NCBI GenBank assembly: GCA_003978395.1
Contig: QNZV01000045.1
Coordinates: forward strand, 1 to 6,306
Reading direction: 5' to 3'
Source: Sulfurovum sp.
GTDB taxonomy: Bacteria; Campylobacterota; Campylobacteria; Campylobacterales; Sulfurovaceae
Length of the DNA stretch: 6,306 bases
Made by a program: the position numbers and the translations under genes. The notes under the pieces are model-generated. The model was not told the DNA's origin and searched no databases. It saw only the letters and a program-made list of their open reading frames with translations. The stretch's first letter is position 1, and every line of letters begins with the position of its first letter. Of this stretch, positions 1-4,847 are shown in pieces.

Positions 1-106
1 CAAATAGACGTTGATTTTTTGTTTACTTATATTCGGTTGTTAAAGATCACTTTCGACAAACTTTTTAATTCAAACTTCTAAACTTTAGATGTCCTCTGTG
101 TTTGTG
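1..106 (-). other. rrn leader (5' part, runs off left edge)
   Basis: This is the transcribed leader expected downstream of the consensus promoter, read right to left. It has no open reading frame of note and carries the boxA element at 49 to 38. The mature 16S 5' end (AGAGTTTGATC-type sequence) is not reached within the window. Assignment to a 16S-23S-5S operon is therefore inference from promoter strength plus boxA; a tRNA operon is a less likely alternative. Confidence 0.7.
38..49 (-). promoter_or_regulatory. boxA antitermination site
   Basis: On the minus strand 49 to 38 reads TGATCTTTAACA, one mismatch from the E. coli rRNA boxA (TGCTCTTTAACA). In known rrn operons boxA RNA recruits NusB/NusE (S10) and SuhB to prevent Rho termination of the untranslated rRNA transcript. 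Its place about 55-65 bases after the predicted transcription start is as expected for a leader boxA. Confidence 0.82.
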
Positions 107-112
107 AGGCGT

Positions 113-165
113 ATTATAGGGGGTTTTTTCTTTATTGTCAAGGGTTTTTGAAAAAAAATTAATTT
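113..165 (-). promoter_or_regulatory. rRNA-operon-type promoter with UP element
   Basis: Reading the minus strand, there is a perfect -35 TTGACA (141 to 136), a 17-bp spacer and a perfect -10 TATAAT (118 to 113). The segment from 165 to 144 is an A-tract/T-tract/A-tract stretch that fits the E. coli UP-element consensus at nearly every position. The bases after the -10 (ACGCCTC) form a GC-rich discriminator, typical of stringently controlled rRNA promoters. Transcription should start near 105-106 and run off the left edge. An 18-bp A/T palindrome (152-169) overlaps the UP element; as RNA it could form only an A-U hairpin, so it is at best a weak terminator for the pseudopilin gene upstream. 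A consensus this complete, followed by boxA, points to an rrn operon rather than a protein gene. Confidence 0.88.
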
Positions 166-209
166 TTTTACCTTTTTTTGTAATTTTGTAATTTTACTTA
201 CTATATATA

Positions 210-875
210 CTAACTATTTTCCTGCCCTACTATAAAACTATGACCTGTTTCTGCTTCTATTTTTATTTGAAAAGTATCTCCATCGGACATAGTAAAAGTT
301 AAAATACAATCTTTTATCATTAATTTTTGAAAATTAGAATTCTTATTAGTGTAGTAATCTTTTAATCCGCTATGAGGACGACCTAAATAATCAAATCCTA
401 TATTTTGTGTTGTACAACTCCCAGTTGTTGTGGAATGGCTAATCTCCTCAACTCCAAATCTACCATAAAGATAAACATCAGGACTCTCATCAGAAGCTAA
501 ATCATCAAAATTATTACAATTACCATTTGCCCAAATATATTTCCCATTAGTTGGGTCAATCGCTGCTTCAACTTTATTTATACCACCACTTAAATCTATA
601 TCTGAACCAACCCTATAAGTATATCTATCTATATTATTACATTTTTCATATTCGAATCTCCAATATGCTGTCTGCCACTTAACATCATTATCACTCCGAT
701 GCTTATTATCCCTCAAAGCCAATTGTTGAGCCAATCGAATATGTGATAAAATAGTTGTAGCTGCCTCTTGTTTCAAGTCTCTGTCCATACGTCCCATTGC
801 TAAAGAGGCAAGAATACCCAAAATAACAATAACAAAAACAAGTTCAATCATAGTAAATGCAGATTTATTTTTCAA
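210..875 (-). CDS. pseudopilin-like protein with prepilin N-terminus
   Basis: A 221-residue type IV pilin/type II secretion pseudopilin-like protein. The N-terminus has a short basic leader (MKNKSA), the processing site A|FTMIEL and a hydrophobic helix to about residue 27. Glu11 is Glu5 of the mature protein, the conserved residue for pilin assembly and methylation. Position -1 is Ala rather than the usual Gly. The rest is a polar, probably beta-rich head domain with four cysteines (79, 120, 154, 190) that could form two disulfides, and an FDYLGRP segment (161-167) like that of GspH/FimT-type minor pseudopilins. A prepilin peptidase (PilD type) should cleave it, and it should sit in the inner membrane with its head in the periplasm. 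The start is TTG (875-873), chosen because TAAGG lies 8 bases upstream and a prepilin leader follows immediately. No other pilus or secretion gene is in the window, so it is an orphan here and its partner machine is unknown. Confidence 0.85.
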   Translation of the reverse strand: MKNKSAFTMIELVFVIVILGILASLAMGRMDRDLKQEAATTILSHIRLAQQLALRDNKHRSDNDVKWQTAYWRFEYEKCNNIDRYTYRVGSDIDLSGGINKVEAAIDPTNGKYIWANGNCNNFDDLASDESPDVYLYGRFGVEEISHSTTTGSCTTQNIGFDYLGRPHSGLKDYYTNKNSNFQKLMIKDCILTFTMSDGDTFQIKIEAETGHSFIVGQENS

Positions 876-906
876 AAGAAATACCTTATATAATATTATT
901 TATAAA

Positions 907-915
907 ATTATATCA
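907..915 (-). promoter_or_regulatory. extended -10 promoter of pseudopilin gene
   Basis: The minus strand 915 to 907 reads TGATATAAT, a perfect extended -10 (TGn + TATAAT) about 30 bases before the TTG start. Predicted transcription start is near 900, giving a 5' leader of roughly 25 bases that includes the TAAGG ribosome binding site (888-884). A TTGACA at about 33 bp upstream is too far away to be its -35. Confidence 0.65.
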
Positions 916-1153
916 TAAATTTAAAGTTTTTTTAATAAAATAATATGTCAAAAATTATCTTGATTTTTTGGCTAGAATAAAATAGACAAAAGAGCTACTA
1001 GATAAGACAATGATTTTAGAATAAAAAGAGAAAATAATGAATATTTATTCAAGAGAGTCCCCCTTTGTCTCTACCAAATGAAGAGTAAATAGTGATGATT
1101 AATTCACATAAAGATTATTTTAATCAAAATTGTCTTTATAAAATTTGTGCTAA
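916..1153 (+). other. intergenic region without a supported gene
   Basis: This AT-rich stretch carries stops in all frames. The only ATG-started frames are tiny: 14 codons at 1037-1081 and 23 codons at 1095-1166, neither with a convincing ribosome binding site. No tRNA, repeat array or insertion-sequence end could be identified. It may be decayed sequence belonging to the broken gene that follows. Confidence 0.5.
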
Positions 1154-1396
1154 AGAATTTATCTAAGTATTGAGTCAAAATGTTTTACAGGAACATATAC
1201 ATTTGAAACGGTTGAAAAATTAGTTGATGCTACAGATGGAAGTGATAATGTTGAGTCTGGAATTCTAAAACTTAATGGTGCAACCTATACATTTAATAAT
1301 CCTGATGTAACTATAAATGTAGGTTCTTCAACAGAGACAATATTGCAAAGTGAACTTGAAAAACGTTTTCAAACCGAATCAATTTGTAATGAATAG
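1154..1396 (+). pseudogene. 3' remnant of a degraded protein-coding gene
   Basis: An 80-codon open frame follows a stop at 1151-1153 and ends in TAG at 1394-1396. It contains no ATG or GTG, and its only TTG lies close to the end, so it cannot be expressed as a normal protein. The reading is nonetheless protein-like. It has mixed polar and hydrophobic residues, two TYTF segments separated by an acidic, Gly/Asn-rich stretch (VDATDGSDN...), then a hydrophilic C-terminus ending SICNE. The composition suggests a beta-rich, possibly secreted or surface protein, but I do not recognise the family. An intrinsic terminator directly follows the stop, as expected for the original 3' end. The missing 5' part is not found upstream in another frame, so a deletion or rearrangement is more likely than a single frameshift. 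A function is not assigned. Confidence 0.6.
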
Positions 1397-1404
1397 TTAG
1401 AGAT

Positions 1405-1433
1405 AAAAGCAATTTTTTTAGTTGCTTTTTTTT
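1405..1433 (+). terminator. intrinsic terminator after gene remnant
   Basis: AAAAGCAA (1405-1412) pairs perfectly with TTGCTTTT (1422-1429) across a 9-base loop, and the T run continues to 1433. This is the usual AT-rich Rho-independent form of Campylobacterota. It begins 9 bases after the TAG of the broken gene. In the other direction the hairpin has no T tail, so it acts on the plus strand only. Confidence 0.75.
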
Positions 1434-1472
1434 AATTTTCTACTTTTTCTTCTATTTTTAACTATAAGTTAA

Positions 1473-1478
1473 TATAAT
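1473..1478 (+). promoter_or_regulatory. -10 element of sppA promoter
   Basis: TATAAT lies 24 bases before the preferred TTG start at 1502, with T-rich sequence (1441-1459) upstream instead of a clear -35, as is common in this phylum. Transcription would start near 1485. Its last T is also the first base of the upstream in-frame TTG at 1478, which argues against that codon being the start. Confidence 0.55.
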
Positions 1479-1490
1479 TGGAGAAACTAA

Positions 1491-1495
1491 AAGGA
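1491..1495 (+). promoter_or_regulatory. ribosome binding site deciding the sppA start
   Basis: AAGGA, 6 bases before the TTG at 1502-1504. The other candidate start, TTG at 1478, has no purine-rich binding site upstream. Confidence 0.55.
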
Positions 1496-1501
1496 TTTTT
1501 A

Positions 1502-2464
1502 TTGCAAGAGTATCAAGAGAATGAACCCAATTATGAATACAGACTTTTTCGTGAAAAAGAGAAAGTACACAAAAAAGAGATAAGAGCTTTAGAAAAACAG
1601 ATATTTATATCTAATTTAAAAGCATGGATGATTGGGATTATTTTGATTGCAGAGATTATTTTTGTGGTCTCCTTTTTTTCTAAGTCAGGTCTGTTTGGAG
1701 ATGTAAGTAGTGTAGAAAACAAAGTAGCTATTATCCGTTATAATAAACCTGTAACTGAAGATTTTACAACTACGGTTATGGAAAAGATGGATAAGATAAA
1801 AGAAGATAAATCCTATAAATCAGTACTTTTTATTATGGGTTCTCCTGGTGGTTCTCCAACGGCTAGTGAAGAGCTTAGTGAATATTTAAAAGAGTATCAA
1901 AAAGAGATGCCTATAACTATGTATGTAGACTCTATCGCTGCTAGTGGTGGATACTATATTGCTTCTGCTATTAAACCACTTATTGCCAATAAAAACGCTA
2001 TTGTTGGTTCTATTGGGGTTATTATGCCTCATTATAATTTTGGAGAATTGGCAAAAAAAGTGGGAGTAGAAGAGGATTTTATGGCAGCAGGAAAGTTTAA
2101 AAAGCCTATTACTATGTTTGCTAAAATAGATGAAGAGAATAAAAAATATATGACAGAACATCTTTTAAAACCAACTTATGACAACTTTGTAGAGTCTGTT
2201 GCTCTTAACCGTGGACTTAAAAAAGAGGATATTCTTCCTTTTGCAGAGGGTAAAATATATATTGCCAATGTCCCAAGTATTCAAGGTATCTTAGTTGATG
2301 AAATATCTTCACTTTATCGTGTTAAAAAAGATATTAGAGCAGACTTTAATGGTACAAAAATTGAGTTTATCGATGTAAATTTAGAAAAAGAGCCTTCATT
2401 TTTTCCAAAAGTTCAAGTAGATTTAGGCTTAGAGAGTGCATTATCTTCGTTGAGAATGCAATAA
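1502..2464 (+). CDS. signal peptide peptidase SppA, short S49 form
   Basis: An S49-family serine protease that degrades cleaved signal peptides and other membrane-associated peptides. It has 320 residues from the TTG at 1502; the frame stays open to a TTG at 1478 (328 residues), but that codon overlaps the -10. Numbering from 1502: a charged cytoplasmic segment (1-40), one membrane helix (about 41-59) and a periplasmic catalytic domain. GSPGGS is near 113-118, the AASGG loop holds the probable nucleophile Ser148, and GSIGVI is near 169-174. Lys200 in the GKFKKP segment is the probable general base. The Ser-Lys distance of 52 equals that of Bacillus subtilis SppA (Ser147/Lys199). The single catalytic domain distinguishes it from the duplicated E. 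coli enzyme. It has its own promoter and a likely terminator, and converges on the next gene. Confidence 0.9.
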   Translation: MQEYQENEPNYEYRLFREKEKVHKKEIRALEKQIFISNLKAWMIGIILIAEIIFVVSFFSKSGLFGDVSSVENKVAIIRYNKPVTEDFTTTVMEKMDKIKEDKSYKSVLFIMGSPGGSPTASEELSEYLKEYQKEMPITMYVDSIAASGGYYIASAIKPLIANKNAIVGSIGVIMPHYNFGELAKKVGVEEDFMAAGKFKKPITMFAKIDEENKKYMTEHLLKPTYDNFVESVALNRGLKKEDILPFAEGKIYIANVPSIQGILVDEISSLYRVKKDIRADFNGTKIEFIDVNLEKEPSFFPKVQVDLGLESALSSLRMQ

Positions 2465-2483
2465 ACTACTATTTTACTTATAT

Positions 2484-2828
2484 CTATTTTCGACCTTTGG
2501 GTCGTCTTCTTCTTTTTAATTTTATATCCGTATTATAAATTGTAATCAGTGTATTACCCATAACAACAAGAGTTACTCCACCTTTATCTCGAATTTTTAA
2601 AAGAGTTGTTCTATAGGTATTGAGTCTAGTAATATGTAATGTATTTCCTAGACGCTTTATTTTTGGAATCTGCTTATCTAACTTTTTTATAAATCGGTCA
2701 CAAATTTTTCTATTTAAAATTATTTTATCTTTTTTAACAATACCATGAATTAGAACAATATCAAGTAAGTTTTTATGAATTCCACGTTGGGACATTTTTT
2801 GCATGCTATGTTTTGTTTTTATAATCAC
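2484..2828 (-). CDS. DUF4258-like small basic protein, possible toxin
   Basis: A 114-residue protein. The start is GTG (2828-2826), chosen because AAGG (2839-2836) lies 7 bases upstream; an in-frame ATG at 2804 would shorten it by eight residues. The N-terminal TKHSMQKMSQRGIHKNLLDIVL segment matches the DUF4258 pattern (histidine, R/K-M, RGI, then a helix). The middle is strongly basic, and a beta segment, LVVMGNTLITIYN (about 87-99), ends in the ITIY motif typical of that family. The tail is highly basic (KRRRRPKGRK). DUF4258 proteins are often compared with RelE/ParE-fold and BrnT-type toxins, so RNA or nucleic-acid binding is plausible but unproven. No antitoxin gene lies beside it: one neighbour converges, the other diverges. 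It is thus an orphan, perhaps a non-toxin nuclease-like protein or a solitary remnant. The family call is from memory of the motif pattern. Confidence 0.72.
   Translation of the reverse strand: MIIKTKHSMQKMSQRGIHKNLLDIVLIHGIVKKDKIILNRKICDRFIKKLDKQIPKIKRLGNTLHITRLNTYRTTLLKIRDKGGVTLVVMGNTLITIYNTDIKLKRRRRPKGRK
2491..2519 (+). terminator. probable sppA terminator inside the convergent gene
   Basis: CGACC (2491-2495) and GGTCG (2500-2504) form a perfect 5-bp GC-rich stem with a TTTG loop. A pyrimidine tract follows (TCTTCTTCTTTTT, then AATTTT). It lies 26 bases after the sppA stop and inside the last codons of the minus-strand gene, where the hairpin bases encode part of the RPKGR tail. On the minus strand no T run follows, so termination should affect sppA only. 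The tract is interrupted by cytosines, so efficiency is uncertain. Confidence 0.5.
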
Positions 2829-2841
2829 TTTTTAGCCTTGG

Positions 2842-2891
2842 TTCTGTTTTAAAAATACTAACAGAAATTATTTAATGGTTAGATAACAGAA
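2842..2891. repeat. three AACAGAA/TTCTGTT elements before the DUF4258 gene
   Basis: TTCTGTT (2842-2848) faces TAACAGAA (2859-2866) as a perfect 7-bp inverted repeat with an 11-base spacer. A second TAACAGAA follows in the same direction at 2884-2891, 25 bases further. The inverted pair lies just upstream of the ribosome binding site of the minus-strand gene, so it could be either a DNA operator or a hairpin in its 5' leader. No known regulator is recognised. Confidence 0.4.
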
Positions 2892-2892
2892 T

Positions 2893-2912
2893 ATATTTAT
2901 TATAATAAATAT
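2893..2912. repeat. perfect 20-bp AT palindrome with opposed -10 hexamers
   Basis: The left half ATATTTATTA is followed by its exact complement, centred between 2902 and 2903. TATAAT occurs on both strands within it (plus 2901-2906, minus 2904-2899). The minus-strand copy could be the -10 of the DUF4258 gene, giving a leader of about 64 bases that contains the TTCTGTT hairpin. Another TATAAT on the plus strand follows at 2920-2925. It may be an operator or divergent promoter core, but at this A/T content palindromes arise easily. Confidence 0.4.
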
Positions 2913-2986
2913 TCAATCTTATAATGAATCTGGTTATTTTCCATTGAAATTTTCAAAAAAAATATATAATTATTAGTTAATTAGAT

Positions 2987-2992
2987 TATAAT
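2987..2992 (+). promoter_or_regulatory. -10 element of the hydrolase gene
   Basis: TATAAT lies 25 bases before the preferred ATG at 3017, with transcription expected near 2999. No convincing -35 is seen. The next 18 bases would contain the GGAG ribosome binding site (3007-3010), which fits a short leader and argues against the ATG at 3005 as start. Confidence 0.55.
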
Positions 2993-3016
2993 ATATAGAA
3001 AAAAATGGAGAATAAA

Positions 3017-4114
3017 ATGCGACACAAACTATTAACTTCACTTGTAACTCTTTCATTAATTACAAATCTTTATGGAGAAGAACATAAAAGTTCAGCTCAG
3101 ATTATGCAAGAGGCTTTGGCTCAGATGGAAGCACTTGTAGCTAAAAAGCCTATTAAAGTTAAAGAGAGTAGCCAAGAGGTAAATAATACAGCATTCAGAC
3201 TTGGAAAGTATGGAACATTTAAATTTGAAAAAGCTAATGATAATGTTTATATTATGCATGGACCAGTGGTTGGACCAAATAAAGAGAATCAAGGATTTAT
3301 GAATAATCCTGCTATTGTTGAATCTCAAAATGGATTGATTGTTGTTGACCCAGGAGGGAATTATAATGTAGGTAAAAAGATACTGGCTGAGATAGAAAAA
3401 GTTAGTAAAAAGCCTATTATTGCTGTTTTTAATACCCATAAACATGGAGACCATTGGTTTGCAAATAAAGCCATTGTTGAGAAGTATCCAAATGTAGAGA
3501 TTTATGCTCATTCAAATATGATAAAAGTCTCTAAAGAGGGAGAAGCAGAGGTTTGGTATGGAATTTTGAACCGAACTACAGAAAATCTTGAGGGAACAAA
3601 AGAGTTTGCTTTTCCAACAAAAGCTTTAGAAGATGGTCAAGAGATTGAAATAGATGGTCAAAAATTTATGGTTCAACACCCACATACGGCACATACTGAT
3701 ACCGATTTACTTATTGCACACATGAACTCTATGACACTCTTTTTGGGCGATAACTTAATGAAAGGTCGTCTAGGTAGCTTTGATGACTCTTCGAGTATTA
3801 TTGGAAATATTGCACTTTTAGAAAATATTAAAAAGGAGACAAATTTTAAGCTTTATGTTCCAGGGCATGGAATTTCAGGTAAATTAGATGAGACAATTGA
3901 CCCTTTTTTAAACTATTTAAAAGTATTGCTAAAAGAAGGAAAAATAGCCTACAAAGAGGATTTAGAGGCGTATGAGATAAAAGATGAAGTCATGAAAAAA
4001 CTACCATGGATGAAAGATTGGGATGCTTTTCAAAACAATATGCCTACACATCTTAACAAAGTCTTGATAGAACTAGGAGAGCAAGAGTTAGAAGCAGGGA
4101 GTAGTGAAGAGTAA
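3017..4114 (+). CDS. exported metallo-beta-lactamase-fold hydrolase
   Basis: A zinc-dependent metallo-beta-lactamase-fold hydrolase of unknown substrate, 365 residues from ATG 3017. GGAG lies 6 bases before this ATG; the upstream ATG at 3005 has no binding site and sits at the predicted transcript start. The N-terminus (MRHKLLTSLVTLSLITNLYG) looks like a Sec signal peptide, giving a periplasmic enzyme of about 345 residues. Numbering from 3017: the zinc motif HKHGDH is at 141-146, followed by His226 (HPHTAHTDTD), Asp245 (LGDN) and His284 (PGHG). All ligands of a two-zinc site are therefore present. A C-terminal helical extension of about 70 residues follows. The layout resembles the periplasmic SoxH / quinoprotein-relay type hydrolases found in sulfur-oxidising and related bacteria; that subgroup is inference. 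A true antibiotic-inactivating beta-lactamase is less likely. Confidence 0.85.
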   Translation: MRHKLLTSLVTLSLITNLYGEEHKSSAQIMQEALAQMEALVAKKPIKVKESSQEVNNTAFRLGKYGTFKFEKANDNVYIMHGPVVGPNKENQGFMNNPAIVESQNGLIVVDPGGNYNVGKKILAEIEKVSKKPIIAVFNTHKHGDHWFANKAIVEKYPNVEIYAHSNMIKVSKEGEAEVWYGILNRTTENLEGTKEFAFPTKALEDGQEIEIDGQKFMVQHPHTAHTDTDLLIAHMNSMTLFLGDNLMKGRLGSFDDSSSIIGNIALLENIKKETNFKLYVPGHGISGKLDETIDPFLNYLKVLLKEGKIAYKEDLEAYEIKDEVMKKLPWMKDWDAFQNNMPTHLNKVLIELGEQELEAGSSEE

Positions 4115-4117
4115 TTA

Positions 4118-4137
4118 TTTTCGATATAATACGAAAA
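4118..4137 (+). promoter_or_regulatory. promoter of rpe operon framed by a dyad
   Basis: TATAAT (4125-4130) is flanked symmetrically by TTTTCG (4118-4123) and CGAAAA (4132-4137). Transcription would start near 4137, about 20 bases before the rpe ATG, leaving room for the AGGA ribosome binding site at 4147-4150. As RNA the dyad could be a 6-bp hairpin with an 8-base loop, but no T tract follows, so it is a poor terminator for the hydrolase gene. No separate terminator for that gene is visible, and some read-through into rpe is likely. Confidence 0.55.
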
Positions 4138-4157
4138 ATTAACTTTAGGATTTAAAA

Positions 4158-4802
4158 ATGTTGGTAGCACCAAGTATACTTTCAGCTGATTTTGGAAATT
4201 TGGCTCGTGATATAGAAGAGATTTGTAAAGCAGGATGTGACTTGGTTCATGTGGATGTAATGGATGGTCATTTTGTCCCTAATTTAACCATTGGACCTGT
4301 AGTTGTTTCAGCAGTAGCAAAAGCAACTACAAAACCAATGGATATTCACTTGATGGTTGAAAATAATACTTTTTTTGTTGATTTATTTGCACCTTTAAAG
4401 CCAAAATATATCTCATTTCATATAGAAGAGGAGAAACATCCTCATCGTTTGGTACAATATATTCGTTCACTAGGAATTAAACCTGCTATAGTCCTAAATC
4501 CTCATACAGCACCAGAGAGTATAGAGTTTCTATTGGCAGATATTGATATGGTGTTATTGATGTCAGTTAATCCTGGTTTTGGTGGGCAAAAATTTATATC
4601 TTCTGTGCTAGAGAGAGCAAAACGGTTAAAAACTTTAATAAAACAGCATAATCCTGATTGTTTAATTGAGGTAGATGGTGGTGTGAATAGTGAAAATATT
4701 CATGATTTAAAAGAGGCAGGTGTAGATATAGTAGTCGCAGGCTCTTATGTTTTTGGAAATAGAGATGGTTATAAGCAGGCTATTGACTCTTTAAAGGTAT
4801 AA
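4158..4802 (+). CDS. rpe: ribulose-phosphate 3-epimerase
   Basis: Interconverts D-ribulose 5-phosphate and D-xylulose 5-phosphate in the cytoplasmic pentose phosphate pathway, and in the Calvin cycle where one exists. The 214 residues are the normal length for this TIM-barrel enzyme. All signature segments are present: APSILSADF (4-12), HVDVMDGHFVPN (31-42), DIHLMV (62-67), VNPGFGGQKF (137-146), EVDGGV (171-176) and VAGSYVF (193-199). Expected metal ligands are His31, Asp33, His64 and Asp172, with Asp33 and Asp172 as the acid/base pair. The start ATG has AGGA 7 bases upstream. It is the first gene of a likely operon with trpF and the exonuclease gene. I recall rpe next to dnaQ in Helicobacter pylori and Campylobacter jejuni, which supports the Campylobacterota assignment. 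Confidence 0.97.
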   Translation: MLVAPSILSADFGNLARDIEEICKAGCDLVHVDVMDGHFVPNLTIGPVVVSAVAKATTKPMDIHLMVENNTFFVDLFAPLKPKYISFHIEEEKHPHRLVQYIRSLGIKPAIVLNPHTAPESIEFLLADIDMVLLMSVNPGFGGQKFISSVLERAKRLKTLIKQHNPDCLIEVDGGVNSENIHDLKEAGVDIVVAGSYVFGNRDGYKQAIDSLKV

Positions 4803-4816
4803 TTTTTCTTTAATAA

Positions 4817-4841
4817 TTACTTTGAGGGAAGTAAAGAGGAG
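4817..4841 (+). promoter_or_regulatory. hairpin and strong ribosome binding site before trpF
   Basis: TTACTT (4817-4822) pairs with AAGTAA (4829-4834) around a TGAGGG loop. It is followed at once by AGAGGAG (4835-4841), 6 bases from the trpF ATG. The loop itself resembles a Shine-Dalgarno sequence. The AGAGGAG site is the strongest ribosome binding site in the window. There is no T tract, so this is not a terminator, and no leader peptide with Trp codons exists in this 45-base gap, so trp-type attenuation is not supported. Confidence 0.45.
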
Positions 4842-4847
4842 ATATAC

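Noticed and set aside
1049..1076. Possible 3' end of a tRNA or tmRNA (...TGTCTCTACCA)
   Set aside because: The CCA-like end is there, but the T-loop bases do not fall at the right distance (T instead of A at position 58) and no matching 5' acceptor strand or D-arm is found upstream.
1037..1166. Two tiny ATG frames (14 codons at 1037, 23 codons at 1095)
   Set aside because: They have no convincing ribosome binding site and no recognisable motif, and are too short to separate from chance.
1531..2161. Minus-strand open frames inside sppA (1531-1722 and 1886-2161)
   Set aside because: They are antisense shadows of a well-supported gene, with low-complexity translations and no motif.
2465..2992. 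Antitoxin or second small gene beside the DUF4258-like gene
   Set aside because: The 19-base convergent gap cannot hold a gene and the upstream spacer contains no frame of useful length with a ribosome binding site.
3092..3511. Minus-strand frame of 139 codons inside the hydrolase gene
   Set aside because: Its translation is rich in Ile, Asn, Ser and Phe, as expected from the complement of AT-rich coding sequence, and the plus-strand frame has complete zinc motifs.
4798..4803. TATAAT overlapping the rpe stop codon as a promoter for trpF
   Set aside because: The only TTGAC-like hexamer upstream is 9 bases away, too close for a -35, and there is no TG extension. The bases are explained by the Val codon and stop.
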